Assembly (NCBI GenBank): GCA_029204225.1
Contig: CM055092.1
Location: 23,621,005-23,685,004, forward strand
Source of the DNA: Diphasiastrum complanatum
Lineage: Eukaryota; Streptophyta; Lycopodiopsida; Lycopodiales; Lycopodiaceae
DNA length: 64,000 nucleotides
Reading direction: 5' to 3'
Shown: positions 31,063 to 42,829 of the stretch, in pieces
Numbering within the stretch: the first letter of the stretch is position 1
Layout of the letters: each line of letters starts with the position of its first letter
Position numbers and translations under genes: made by a program
Notes under the pieces: generated by a model
Told to the model about the DNA's origin: nothing
What the model saw: the letters and a program-made list of their open reading frames with translations, nothing else
Databases searched by the model: none

Positions 31063-32275
31063 TTAATGTTCTTCCAAAAGTTGGATTGTTTCGCCAATAT
31101 CTCTGCATTTGATCTCGAGCTCATGTCTTTTACATACATGCATAAAGCTTAAAAATTTAGTTACAATTAGCACAAAGATTGTATTAGAAAGTTTTGATTG
31201 AAACTATTCATAAAAGATCGAGTGTTTACAGTTACTTACGAGTTTACCATTGAAAATGAATCTGAAGTCTGAATGTACATGATCTTGTAGAAGCAATAGT
31301 TTTCGCCTGATGTAGTTTAGACTCCAATATTCTTCCACCTCAACACACATAAAAATGGCATCATTGTATATAATTTCAATATTTTTTCGTTTTAAATGTC
31401 CACTGGCTTTCAGGTCTTGATCGAGTGGCACTCCTTTAGCTTTATTTTTTTTCCATTTTTGATAATGGAAGCATAAGCTCAACATTTGTTTTTCAATTTG
31501 ATAACGGAAGCACATGGAAGACATTTTAATCCTGCATTCTAATTCTCCATCTGATCTTTTGTCCCAACCTTCATCCATAAGTTCAGATAATAAACTATTT
31601 GATAAATTTTTGCATACAAACATCGTTGGAGTTTTGTGTACATTGACACTTGAAAAGAAATCCACAAATATATTCAAGGAAATAAACCGACTCAATTTTA
31701 CTGTTTTTGATCCCGTGCTCATTTTTAATGAATTTTTTACATCATTATATATCTTGCAACGAAATGATTATGAAACTGTAGCATCTAGTGCAATCCATTC
31801 TACGTAATGGAATTGGTATTATTTGTCCAAAATTTTCTTTTGTATTAGGAATGTACATTGATTCATAAGAAAAGATCCCACAATCAGCTAGATCTTTTGC
31901 AGTTCTACCTCGATATTGCAGCTGTCCAATATTAGTGTGAATAACATCTAACACACCTGCTAAAGATCCACTCAGCTCCCATTCATTTATATTGGATGGA
32001 TGTAAGTCTGCGAGAGAAAAATGATCAGATTGACAAGTTTACTATTAGATATTTATGAATGACAAAAATCAAAGTATCAAAAATATCAATACTCACGGTT
32101 GCTTTTTTTGTGATCCTGACGGTTGAATCCTTGCACATTTATCTCTAAATGCACATATACTTGGACTAGAATTTCAGAAATAGATATTCTTCCTGATGAT
32201 GTTCTGAAATCCAAAATTCTAGCCTTCCAATAAGATCGAAATGATAGTCTTGACCTTTTCCTTTTTTGAAATGCT
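31063..32275 (-). pseudogene. spliced gene of unknown family, broken
   Basis: On the minus strand the first exon (about 32275-32097) encodes RKRSRLSFRSYWKARILDF and ISISEILVQVYVHLEI. A GTGAGT donor and CAG acceptor bound an 89-base intron (32008-32096), across which the frame is preserved (phase 1). The next exon gives ELSGSLAGVLDVIHTNIGQL and RTAKDLADCGIFSYESMY. After a frameshift and one stop (about 31765), the frame 31722-31240 continues (MDEGWDKRSDGELECRIKM, VEVEEYWSLNYIRRKLLLLQ, DFRFIFNGK), with a strong GTAAGT donor at 31239. A last exon may begin near 31126. Consistent splicing argues for a real ancestral gene; the stop and shift argue that it is now broken. Not a transposon family I know. 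Confidence 0.45.
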
Positions 32276-32670
32276 GTTCTTGAAAATATTCAAGATTTTT
32301 TTGAATATTTTCTTGGCACCCATAATCCATTATCATCTGTCTCATTGAATAGAAGCATAGAGTCGATTGATCAGCATGGCTTCCTTGATGGCGCCATTTA
32401 AAATTTGCATGCAAAAATCTGAAACAATGAACTATGAATCTAAAAATTTGCGTAGACAAAAAGCCATGAATCTGAAAAATGTGTTGGCAAAAATTTGAAA
32501 CACTGATCTATTTGGCACCACAAATTAACTTTGGTTAACCCTATTAACCATGATTTGCCCATGCATATATGGTACATTGATTTTCTCATCTCAACCATCT
32601 GTCATATTCATTTTCAATATTTTTGGGTCTCTTCGGACAGTGATGAGTTAAGGAAAGAGCTAACTCATCA

Positions 32671-33066
32671 ATGGAGACGATACAACTTCTTCCTTGGAAA
32701 AGGTTGTTGCTAAATGATTGCTTTGATCATATGGAAAAGGATGTTGCTAGGTGCATGCATGAAGGAGTTGGTTCTTCTACATTCTTTTGTGATGAGTCCA
32801 AGAAAGTCATTTTTGCAGCAGCAAGTGGAGTCACATGTCTTCATAAAGAGAGTAGATCAAATGGTTCTATCAAGAGACTTGGTGAGGGAGATAGTCATAA
32901 GTCAAGAAGAAGAGAAGTATGTGAAGAGTTCAAATTAGGATGCACTTTGAATGATGCCATTGTGAATGATAGTGAGGAAGAATCATTATCATATGAGTCA
33001 TTAGCTAAATCATTGAGTAGAAGTTCTTGTTTGAAAAAAAGAGTACTTCGATCATCCTTATGTTGA
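32671..33066 (+). other. 131-codon open frame, unidentified
   Basis: The frame contains DCFDHMEKDVARCMHEG and a serine/glutamate-rich end (NDSEEESLSYESLAKSLS). It is not repetitive and lies close to the broken gene on the other strand. I recognise no domain, signal peptide or membrane segment. It could be a single exon or chance. Confidence 0.3.
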
Positions 33067-33139
33067 AGGTACTAATCATTTTTTTCATGGCTTATAATGT
33101 TTTTGAGATTTCTACTTCTTATTGATAAAAATGAAGCAA

Positions 33140-33772
33140 AATAATCCCATTTTATCCTAGAAATGACGGAGAAAAATAGCCATGTTTAGATTTGTGAGGA
33201 ACATAATTTGAACTCAATGTAGCAGCAACATGCTCAAAACTCCATCAATTACCTCCAAAATTCTTCACACGTGTGAAAGTATGGTTTGCTGTTGCATGTG
33301 TACTGTACCTACAACTCCAGACTCATTGAACCATTACAAAAAATCATAAGCCAATAGCATTCATCAATCAAATCATAGACTCAAACTAGTCATTTTGCTC
33401 ATACTATTGGATGGAAATCTCATCACATATTTTTACATGTAGAGCTCAGATCTGAGCATATTAGGGGTTCTATGTATTCATCATAACCTAACCCTAACAT
33501 CTAACCTAAAGATCCACTTGATCCACCCTATTTAGGATCAATGGCTTGAGATCCAAAAACAATGATAAAAATGCAATTTTTAGCTCCTACTTTTTCTCTA
33601 CCCTATCTATGAACTTTTTGGACATATCCCAAAGGTACCATTCCAAAGATAGGTTAATGATTTGAATTAGAACAAGGTATCCTATGCCTTGGGCACATGT
33701 AACATCCCACAACATGGCCTCAAAGTCATTTACAAGTGGTAATTGTGCAAACTAGCTTGTGTAAATTTAACA
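33140..33772 (-). mobile_element. copia 3' LTR (far end uncertain)
   Basis: On the minus strand it starts TGTTAAATTTACACAAGC immediately after the polypurine tract GAGGAGGAG that follows the copia RNase H end. The far end could not be fixed because no clear CA terminus matching the TGTTAAA start was found. Confidence 0.55.
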
Positions 33773-33779
33773 CTCCTCC

Positions 33780-35169
33780 TCACAACTAGTTTGAAGATAA
33801 CGTAGAGTTGTTTATCAACCCTAAGGCTGGTCTTAACTTCACAAATGAAGCTCTTTTAAGTGGTTTAGTGAGGATATCAGCAATACATTCACTACTTGCC
33901 ACATGCTCCAAAGATATCTCCTTTGATTGCACCTTCTCTCTCACGAAATTATGAGAGATCTCAATATGTTTTGACCTTGCATGGAGGATTGGATTGGCTG
34001 AAATGTTGTCATTGTAGAGATTTGGGCTGAAATGTTGTCATTATAGAGAGTTGGAACAATATCTAAACTCATGACTTTCAGCTCCATAAGTAGTCTTTTG
34101 ATCCATAATAGCTCCTTTGTTGTAGTGGTGAGAGCTTTATACTTGGCTTCGGTTGAAGAAAGATGGTTTCATGTTTCTTTGACAACCAAGAAACCACTCC
34201 TCCATAGGAATTTGTAAACAACCTATCCCTTTTGTCACTTGCAAAATCCAATTCACTAAAGGCATGCAAATCAATGACATCTCCTCTATAGAGAATTCTG
34301 TGATCTAGAGTACCCGAGATGTATCTCAAGATCCTTTTAGCATTTTTCCAATGTATCACTAATGGATCTTGCATATATTGACTTAGCCTACACACACTAA
34401 AGCATAGATCAGGCCTACCATTTAAGAATGCATTAGAAACATCCATTTAAAAGAGCATCCAACCAAAATGTAAAGCAAGTGCAAGAACTAACCTTATTGT
34501 GACCATCTTGGCCACGGGTGCAAAAGTTTCTTTAAAATCTATGCCCTTTGCTTGAGCATATCCTTTGGCAACTAAACTTGCCTTGTGTTTGCTTACACTT
34601 CCATTCATATTGAGTTTTAGCTTAAAAATCCATTTACATCGAATCACATTCTTAAGAGGTCTATCAACAAGGATCCATGTGCCATTCTCCATCAAAGCAT
34701 TATATTCATCTATCATAGCTTGAAACCATTCATTTGAGCTCAATGCATCTTTTACACATGAAGGTTCTTCAAAACTTGAAATGAGTGCAAAGGATGAAGA
34801 TGGATTACCCTCAGCTTTCTTTTCCTTTTCTTGGTATGTGATCCACAATGGCTCCATCCTTACCCTTGATGATATTCTTGGAGTGATTGGCTCATTTGGC
34901 TCTAGCTCCTCCTCAAGATCTATGACATCTTGATCCTCGGCCACCTCCCTCTAGATAGGTGATTTGACTGAGCCGTCAGTAAGTCTATGCATAGTATCCT
35001 CATGAAAAATGATATCTTTAGAAACCACAAACTTGTTTGAAGATGGAATGTATACCTTATATCCCTTGCTTACCTTTCCATACCCGAGCGTAATACCTTT
35101 GATTGATGATGGATCTTCCTTGGTCCTTTTCTTCAAAGATGTATGCACATAGAAAATGCATCCAAACAC
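33780..35169 (-). pseudogene. Ty1/copia pol fragment B (integrase end, RT, RNase H)
   Basis: On the minus strand, in order: the integrase C-terminal block FGCIFYVHTS and GYGKVSKGYKVY, KFVVSKDIIFHED; the linker into RT (FEEPSCVKDALSSNEWFQAM, NGTWILVDRP, CKWIFKLKLNMNGSV, HKASLVAKGYAQAKGIDFKETFAPV); then an abrupt jump to RPDLCFSVCRLSQYMQDP, RILRYISGTLDHRILYRG, and the RNase H end (NPILHARSKHIEISHNFVREK, IADILTKPLKR). The middle of RT, including its catalytic YVDD, is deleted at about 34446. A 28-bp tandem duplication (GGGCTGAAATGTTGTCATT) lies near 33995-34050. Confidence 0.9.
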
Positions 35170-35171
35170 CT

Positions 35172-36620
35172 ATTGGAATCAGCCAACAGAGGCTTGAATC
35201 CTAATGATTTCAGGGCTTGATCTTTCTTCTTGTACCATTGTCGGGCTGATTGTTTCAGACCGTAGATACTTCTATGCATTCTACATGCATAGTCAGGAAG
35301 TGAACTCGAGACATATTCTGGGGGTTGATCCATATAGACCTCTTCGTCTAGTTCGCCATGCAAGAAGGCTGTCTTCTCATCCACAATGTGGATCCTGAGG
35401 TCATAAGCTGTAGCATATGCAAATAACAGACATAGGGATGAATGTTTGATGACAGAAGAGAAGGCTTCAGAGTAGTCAATATCATATCTCTGAGAAAATC
35501 CCTTCGCTACAAGCCTTGCCTTGTATTTTGTGACATTCCCATCTAGTCCGTATTTGAGCTTGAAAACCCATTTGCATTTGACAATCTTGCGCTTATGTGG
35601 TAATGGCTCCAATGTCCATACCTGGTTCTTTCTCGTGGACTCCATCTCTTCATTCATGGCTTAGATCCATCTGTCCTTTTCAAGACTTACAATTGCTTCC
35701 TCAAAAGTCTATGGATCACCACTAAATCCGTAGAACTCTTCTGATATGGAAGTTGAGTTGTCTGGCACATATCTTATTGGCGCTCTTCGTGGTCTAGTCG
35801 ACCTTCTAGGATATCCTTATGGGACAGCAATGCCTTTGTCTTTGCTTGCTATGCTCGGTCCGAAACCATCTTGGTTTATAGGAACTATAGCAGTAGGCTG
35901 TCTCTCGAATCGTTTTTCTTCAGATTCGTCGCTCAAATGGGAAACGACTCAAAAATCTTCGTTTTCGTGTTCGTCCTCTGCTCCCTCTGTCACTTGTGGC
36001 AGGTCATAGTATTGTCTCTCCACAACTTCATAGCTGATAGGATCATCATTGGCCATTGTCCTGCTCTCATCAAATCTGACATCTCTCACTGTTTTCACAA
36101 TGTTCGTCTCTGGCATGTAGACTATGTAGTATGACGAATTGTTCTCTCTCTGATTGCCTAAAACTCTTCTAAAAACAAATCAAATTGATTAAAAAACAAG
36201 AGCAACTACCAAAAATCCCTGCTCGGCTTTCTCATCAAGCTTCTTTTGAAGCTTATATGGAATATGTGCATAAGCTGCACAGCCAAAGATTTTGACGTGA
36301 GACAGGTTGGGCTTTCTACCCCACCAAAGCTCATGTGGTGTCGTGTGAGGAACACTAGACTTGCCTGTCCTATTCTAGATGTATACGGCTGTAGCTACTG
36401 CTTTAGCCCACAGTACCCTTGTAGCCTTCGAGTAGGCCATCATACATCTGGCTGCTTCCATCAGGGTCATGTTCTTTCTTTCTGCAACACCATTGTGTTG
36501 CGGTGTGTAGGCTGCAGTCTTCTGTGAATGATGCCACGATCATTGCAAAAGCTAGTGAATTTGTCAAGTGCTTCAGATTACCTCGAACCAAACTTCCTAG
36601 AAACCTTCTCTAAGTTGGCA
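35172..36620 (-). pseudogene. Ty1/copia pol fragment A (integrase core end to RT)
   Basis: On the minus strand: a late integrase block with the HNGVAERKNMTLMEAAR motif and PHELWWGRKPNLSHVKIFGC, then a linker (RRSTRPRRAPIRYVPD), then RT in a 174-codon open frame: NQVWTLEPLPHKRKIVKCKW, KARLVAKGFSQRYDIDYSEAF, IVDEKTAFLHGELDEEVYM, IYGLKQSARQWYKK. It ends inside RT at about 35172, where fragment B begins in the same orientation, so A and B form a head-to-tail chimera. Upstream of integrase the frames are broken. Confidence 0.9.
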
Positions 36621-37160
36621 AGATGCTGGATAGCCGCTTGTGTATCCAGCAGTAGTGTACCAAAAATCTTTTGATACAATTTGGCATCGAGGACTGGTGC
36701 CTTGACATCACTTCCACTGTCCTGCTGATTATCATGAAGTTGTTCTTCTTCTTGTGGTGCTGGCTCTTGTGGTATATCAGCTTGATTCTACTCCTGGTCA
36801 GCAGTATCCTCTGCTTCTTCTTCCGTGTCCCTATTTTTCTCTGTACTGGACAATGGCGTATACTGGGATGATGGTGAAGACATCCTCACCAAGCTGCCTT
36901 GAATTGACGATGATGATGTCTTCTCTACGGTGGTTGCCTTTGATATTTGCATCTAGGATTTAGCCTCTACTGATGGGGCTAGCTATGGCAGCACTGGTGC
37001 AATCCTGATGTCTTCTTGCACTGTTAGCCAGCATGCATACACGAAATACCCATTTACAGACCTAGCCTGGAAAATTGATTAATCTTTACTAATTTATAGA
37101 ATTGCTTAAAAGCAATCTATCCAAAGACAATAGGCTCTCCATTCAGGGCTCTTAGCAGAT
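36621..37160 (-). other. unassigned sequence upstream of copia fragment A
   Basis: It presumably continues the copia element, but I could not recognise gag, protease or early integrase blocks. Plus-strand frames here are rich in leucine and phenylalanine and look like antisense artefacts. Confidence 0.3.
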
Positions 37161-37163
37161 ATC

Positions 37164-37585
37164 TCATATTTGTATTTGAGATAGTGTACTCTTGCTCAGG
37201 TAAAAAGATAGAAGCAAGAGCAAAGCAAATGAAGCTTTTGAGATTGGGATCTTTGATGTAAGAGAGTTTATATCCCCGTTTCTCAAGGTAAGCTTCTTCT
37301 TGAAAAACTCCGCTGCGATGTAATCTGGTTTAGTAACTGGCATACTGTCGTCCATAGGCAATCCTAAGGCATGACAGTAAAATCCTTCACAATTTCTTGA
37401 TTGCGGACAGTGGTGGAAATATGTATTTCTTCTGTTTCACTCAAATTGTAGATCAGCTCATGATACAAATCAGTAAGAATTACTGAGGGATCGAACTGAA
37501 GAAGTCCTTCAATTTGCACTCGTGTAGCTAGTGGTTGTAACACTGGTAACACTGGCTTTGGGTGCGTTTTGAATACGATCGCCAT
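37164..37585 (-). pseudogene. unidentified two-part frame, probably one broken coding region
   Basis: Two minus-strand frames overlap: MAIVFKTHPKPVLPVLQPL..., ending EIVKDFTVMP, and a second containing LPMDDSMPVTKPDYIAAEFFKKKLTLR. Reading through, the first shifts into the second at about 37370, suggesting a single ancestral protein of about 140 residues. I do not recognise the family. It lies between two retroelement regions and may be an element's gag start. Confidence 0.3.
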
Positions 37586-37811
37586 GGTGCTTGCAATTGT
37601 AAATGAGCGATGGCAGAAAAGAGCTTGATTGCAACAATTCAGAAATCAGAGAGCAAGAGTGATGGAAAGTGGTAGCGACAACAAACAAAGGTATTTGAGG
37701 TTTTAGGCATATTGATGATATTTCGGTGGATTAGACTAATATTAAATGAAAGCGTGTCCTTCATTTTGAAGGTACATACTCAATAATAAAGTGTCTAGTC
37801 CTAAAAACAAA

Positions 37812-37833
37812 AATAAATAAATAAATAAATAAA
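37812..37833. repeat. (AAAT)n microsatellite
   Basis: AAATAAATAAATAAATAAAT on the plus strand. Confidence 0.9.
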
Positions 37834-37854
37834 ATACACGAATGCTTCGCTTAG

Positions 37855-38215
37855 TTCGCAAAAGTTCCGCTCAATGTCTGAGTCGGGTTTTTCGCATATT
37901 TCTGGCGAGAAATCTCAATAGTGAAAAATAGAATGAAGGAAAATCCCGAAAAATGCGATGGTAGAAGTGTCGCAATTTCCATATTTCTAAAAATGGTGAA
38001 TACACCATATTCCAATATGGTGTCGGATTTTTTGCAACAATGATATGGAAATGTAGCGAAGGTGTCAGGTTTTTCGCTACAATACAAAACAATGAAGCGA
38101 TGGTTTTGGCATTTTTGCAAAAAATTAGAACGAAGGATGCAAAGGTGTCGGGTTTATCACATGCTTCGGTGAAAATGATTGGACAAAAAATGACGGTTTT
38201 TGAAAAGTGATGCAT
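37855..38215 (-). repeat. iterated TCGGGTTTTTCGCA-type motif block
   Basis: Degenerate copies of (G)TCGG(G/A)TTTTTCGC recur at about 37880, 38024, 38067 and 38147, mixed with AATGCGATGGTAGAAG-type units. It lies just beyond the 3' end of the gypsy integrase and probably belongs to that element's 3' non-coding end or LTR. The overlapping 89-114 codon frames are translations of the repeats. Confidence 0.5.
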
Positions 38216-38224
38216 CGGAAATTA

Positions 38225-39060
38225 GTCATAGTAGCGCTTCACCCTTGATCCATTTACTCAAGTGTCAAGTAAATGTCCTTGGAGATCAACTAACTGAAGT
38301 GATCCATTATTAAAAACTTCTATGACTTTATACGGTCCCATTCATCTGGTATGTAATTTCCCAGGAAACAACATGTGTCTATTATCATACAGAAGCACAT
38401 AGTACCCTTGTTTTATTTTTATTTTCTTTATGGATTGGTCAAAAATTTCTTTTCTTTTATTCTGGACTCGTTCAGTCTCGATTAATGAAAGACGACGATC
38501 CTCTTCCAGTTGCATCTAAAAAATCATCCGCTCCCGGAAACGATCGTGTTCGTCCATTCGCTCTTCATTACTAATGCGGAACGTCGGAACTCCGAATTCT
38601 ATTGGTAGTATGGGATGCATTCCATACACAAGATAGTATGGAGTCTACCTAGTTGTAATCTTTTCAGCAGTTCTGTATGCCCATAAGACTGACGGTAACT
38701 TTTGATCCCATTCAAAAGAATGTGCTTCCATTACTTTATTCAAAATTTTACATAGGATTCCGTTTGCCCACTCTGTAAGCCCATTTGATTTTGGATTATA
38801 TGGAGGCGATGTATAATAGAGAAATATGACAACATGGCCTCAATGGTCTGATTAAAGAAATGGGTTTCCCTATCGCTAACAAGTTCTAAAGGACAACCAT
38901 ATTGCGTGATAATGCTGGCATGCATCACATTTTTGAATGAATAATTTAACATCTCTATAGATGGTAGGCCACCAATATTTAGCATTGAAAATCTTTTTTG
39001 CAGTGTTTTTAAGAGCATAGTGACCTCCCGAATCTTCCTCATGTAATGCACTTATTACAG
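38225..39060 (-). pseudogene. Athila/Tat-like gypsy integrase
   Basis: Minus-strand frames, joined over stops, give ALHEEDSGGHYALKNTAKKI, YWWPTIYRDVKLFIQKCDACQ (end of the HHCC finger), PPYNPKSNGL and LPSVLWAYRTAEK (core blocks), YGMHPILPIEFGVPT, ERVQNKRKEIFDQSIKK and GPYKVIEVFNNGSLQLVDLQG followed by VNGSRVKRYY. The last blocks are typical of the Athila/Tat clade and differ from the chromovirus in the arms. Catalytic region frames are broken. Confidence 0.85.
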
Positions 39061-39670
39061 CGGTCGTCTCGGTTGGTTCTAAACATCAACAGAGACTATT
39101 GTCAATTCCTAATTTATACAATATTCTATTTACAATCGTATAAGGTCCTACCTTTGAAAGAAAAACAGTTTTTTGCTATTTATTAAAATGTTCAGGATAT
39201 CTCTGGTCCTGTAAGAAGTTAATAATGTCCATATAAATTGATGTTTTTGATTGGATACGCATTATATGTTCATCTGGAAATAAGGTCTTTTACAATATCA
39301 TAAGAACAGTTTCTAAGTGGCGACAGATTTGTAGGTATCTCGCTACTTATAACTAGATCTAAAAATGTTACATTTTTAACTTTTCTAATTTCTTCGTCTA
39401 AAAGCTTTCTAGCTTCTGAACTAATATCAACATCATAAGATTTTTCATTAGACCTATCAAGGTTTAATTCTTTATTACTAGGAATTTTCACTATCTATTC
39501 TGCGACTTTCATTTTTTCTATCGTGTTTTTCGCGTTTTTCGTGATTTTCAAAATTTTCATCTTAGTTTATTTTCTTATCTTTAAGAGTTAAAGAATCTTT
39601 ACTACTACTTATTTATCTTTTCATCTAAATTTGGCCATTGATGGTCTTGATCTAATAATTTAGACTCTAC
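39061..39670 (-). pseudogene. pol remnant between gag and integrase of minus-strand gypsy
   Basis: The minus-strand frame 39270-39491 (LDEEIRKVKNVTFLDLVISSEIPTNLSPLRNCSYDIVKDLIS) resembles the segment between RNase H and integrase, but it is too short to assign. Most of protease, RT and RNase H has been lost between gag and integrase. Confidence 0.35.
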
Positions 39671-39679
39671 TTTTATCCT

Positions 39680-40916
39680 CTAAACTATCATGTTAGTGTT
39701 AGTCTTAGATGGCCGATGGTCGTCTTCCCTAGGCGAGTTTACAAACCTTGGTTTAGACCGTGGTTGTTGTGACTGAGGACATTCAGCAGTGACATGCCCT
39801 TCGCCTTTACAGTTAGCGCAGAGTGGCACATATCCTAATGACCTCCTGCGTTCAGGACAATCAGGCGAATAGTGACCCGGGGCTCCGCAATTGTAGCACG
39901 AACCCCTTACTCTAGGTGGTGGAGTGGAATCTCGTGTTCCGCCCCTTCGCAAAATAGTGTACTATTGACCAGTACGTTGTTTCAATATAATGGTTTTTTG
40001 GTTAGTAGGAGTTGCAGTATAAGCTACCTCCTCATGATTATTAATTGGATAGAGGAATAGTTCCTCTTCTAAATAGTTAGTCTATAAACTAGAACAGTTG
40101 GTCTTAGAATGACCTTCCTTCCCACAAGCAGTACACCAAACATTGGCATTAGGCTTCGATTCTTTCGCTTGGCTTTAACATCAGACATTTGGACATTTAA
40201 ATCACTCATTTCTTTTGCTAACAACTCAACACTTTTCCTTAATGGATCCATCTTTTTGGAATTTCTCCATTCTTTTCTGCCTATCTGAGTTCCTATTCTT
40301 GGATTTCCTATAAGAAGATTCTTCTTCTGATGAAGAAGAATAAGATGAATACTCAGAAGATTCTTCCTCATCCACTGAATAGATTATAATTTAGGCTCAG
40401 TAGATGAGTTAGATTCTTCTGTTTGTTTAAATTTGTGTTTTTTACTAGTTTTTCTTTCATTTCTCCATCTACGAGAAATTCGTGAAGTTTTGTAATTCTT
40501 GGCAGAGGCGATGACATCTTCCAAAGAAGTCATTAAACCATGTCGACAACAACAATCCATTTTCTTAGGCAAACCGCCCAAGAACCATTCATTTTGCATA
40601 GGAACTGGATACTGGGCTCCTATCCAAATCTTCAAATGATGATCCCTTAAAGAAATCATATCTGTTTTTTGTAGATGTGGGTGTCACTGGCTTAGCCATA
40701 TTAATACATGGTGGTGAACTAGGTGAACTTGGAGGATCAAAATCTAGACTATGCTCAGACAATGAGTCTGAAGAAGAAAATTTTGATTCTAAACTTGGTT
40801 CGGAGGTAGAATCAGATGAATCTGTTTCAGATGAATCTATTGGTGTTTCAATGGATCTTTCCTTAAATGAATCTACAAATGTTGTAGTAGCGTTTAGAAG
40901 ATCATTAAACGCTTAA
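39680..40916 (-). pseudogene. gypsy gag with three zinc knuckles
   Basis: On the minus strand: an acidic serine-rich N-terminal part (SLESKFSSSDSLSEHSLDF), then VPMQNEWFLGGLPKKM and TSLEDVIASAKNYKTSRIS (end of the retrotransposon gag domain), an arginine/lysine-rich linker, a knuckle WCTACGKEGHSKTNC, and in the frame 39952-39680 two more, CYNCGAPGHYSPDC and CANCKGEGHVTAEC. All three fit C-x2-C-x4-H-x4-C. Frameshifts separate the parts. The primer-binding site lies upstream at 41118-41134. Confidence 0.85.
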
Positions 40917-41117
40917 GGTGCTAATCTTGCTCTAATTGGTGAGTTTTGCAAATTCTGCAAATCTCTATATTTCCTATATGCTTCTAATCGATATGCACGC
41001 TCTAAACGTTTCTGTTCAATAGTTGCTTGAGAGTACGTTCTAGGCCTGCATTACATGAGAAAGATTCGTAAATGTAATACACTCAAAAATATTGCAAAAG
41101 GTGAAATTCATCTCCTC

Positions 41118-41134
41118 GGAAATGGTGCCAAATT
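41118..41134 (-). promoter_or_regulatory. gypsy primer-binding site (Athila type)
   Basis: The minus strand reads AATTTGGCACCATTTCCGAGGAG, close to the Athila/Tat pattern ATTTGGCGCCGTTGCCGGGGA and related to the site in the arms. It fixes the left edge of the 5' LTR near 41136. Confidence 0.7.
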
Positions 41135-41135
41135 A

Positions 41136-42110
41136 TGTGGTGGCCTGGTCGTTATAGATTTCCACAAAATCAACGAATTGAGTAGTATAAATGGCTTGAT
41201 AGTTTCCCAAGAGAGAGAATAATCTCATCTTTTGCATGGTAATTGTATGTATGATGGTGAACGGATTTGGTTGTGCAATATTCACGATGAATACTACAGC
41301 GACATATATGGTTATCCAAGGATATTTGAGTAAATTGGCATCCAGAAACACCAATGATGAAACAATTTGGTCAAGGTCTGCGGTTGTAAAAATTACTTTA
41401 TCTTTCAGGCTCTTCAGGTATCAGATAAACAATCAAATCAGACAACAACTAATAAATAGATTCATCAGACAGAATCACATTGGCTAAAGATTATTTTTAA
41501 TCAAACACAGAGAATTAGTTCTTATCGCATAAAGCAAACAGAACAGAGCATCCAACAATCTCATTATCTAAACACATAGCTCATTCAATATTGAAGGAAG
41601 TTCTGCTAAAAGTTATGCTTAACAGCTTCGGCTAATTCCCTGCACACATTAGTCAGAATTGTTGCTTGCTGGTTATGCCTGAAAATCTGTGTTAGAGTAA
41701 CTAAAATTCAGTAAGACGTGGGAATATGTGTGACGCAAACAGAACAATATCACAATCAATTATAGATCATATATCGCTCAAATGATAAGAAGTATTTATG
41801 TGAAAGATAGCAGAGGGAAAGAATGCTCAAGCTATATAAACTTGCCCTTCTCTCTATATTGATACTCAGCTTTGTGTAAAATGCGTCAGTACAATGGCAC
41901 AAAGTGTCGACCTTATAGAAACGATCACCGGCCTTAATGTCGTTTACAAACCGTCAAAATGTCAGTTGTAATCCGCTACTGCGTCTCTTATGGAACGTCA
42001 CAACTTCTACCCTAAATGTGAATTTACAAAGTGCAAATAGGCCTTTACATGAATTTAGGCACTCTAGCACATTTACATATATAAAAATTAAAATTTTTTA
42101 CAATATATAA
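41136..42110 (-). mobile_element. 5' LTR of minus-strand gypsy (right end uncertain)
   Basis: It adjoins the primer-binding site and would end CCACCACA on the minus strand. A TATATAG box at about 41834 on the minus strand suits an LTR promoter. The right end is not resolved; it may lie near 42100, just before another gag-like remnant. Confidence 0.5.
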
Positions 42111-42124
42111 CAAAAACTTGGACA

Positions 42125-42810
42125 ATGTGGGATTATGAGGCTCCACAGAGTACATCGTTCGTTTCTTCAAAATTGACACAAAAAGTGGCTTTTGACAGAC
42201 TTGTGATTCCATTCAAAGTCAACCTATCTGCTAATACTTCTTTTGATGTAGGCACCAACTTAAGAAATTCTCCCAGTGTAATATCCATTTTGCTAGACAG
42301 AATATTTACGATCATTTCTGTTGGTGGAATAGAAGGACAATGGACTTTGGTTGCTGCTTTGGTAGCTTCTTGGACTTTTTCTTTTTGCAACTGTTTAATC
42401 CACTGGCTCGTATCTTGATATCTTTTCTTTTATACTTCAAGATTTGGATACACCCCTGATGTGGTAGGTATATCTATAGTTGGTGCAGATTCATCATGTA
42501 CTAGAACTTCTTTCTGCTTCTGAGCTCTGGTAACAACCATCAAGGTACAGTTGGTTCAGATTGAACTACTGGTCTTTTCTTGATTTTAATTATATTCATT
42601 GGAGTAGTAACCAGTGGTGGTTTGGGTCTTGTAGAAAAAAATTTATCACAATTTCCACAGTCATATTATCTACAGAATGGTATAAACTTTTCTTTGTTTG
42701 GACATTCAGCAACTGTGTGATTCTCTCCGCATGCAAACCACCCAAGTGGCGCTCTGGTCCATTGTGTAGCTGCTTGGTGTTGTGTGGCAGCTGTTATGTC
42801 GATGGCCAGT
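42125..42810 (-). pseudogene. gypsy gag/protease-linker remnant
   Basis: On the minus strand, WFACGENHTVAECPNKEKFIPFC (a partial zinc knuckle) is followed later by MIVNILSSKMDITLGEFLKLVPTSKEVL. The ITLGEFLKLVP block resembles the stretch that precedes the protease in plant gypsy elements. Stops interrupt it. It may be a third gypsy element in the window, upstream of and in the same orientation as the one at 38-41 kb. Confidence 0.5.
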
Positions 42811-42829
42811 AAGTAGGATTCAGTATACT

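Noticed and set aside
35746-36963. Plus-strand frames of 66-93 codons
   Set aside because: Antisense shadows of the minus-strand copia pol fragment or unassigned decay around it.
42133-42418. Plus-strand 97-codon frame as a membrane protein
   Set aside because: The minus strand carries a recognisable gypsy block (ITLGEFLKLVP), so the plus frame is its shadow.
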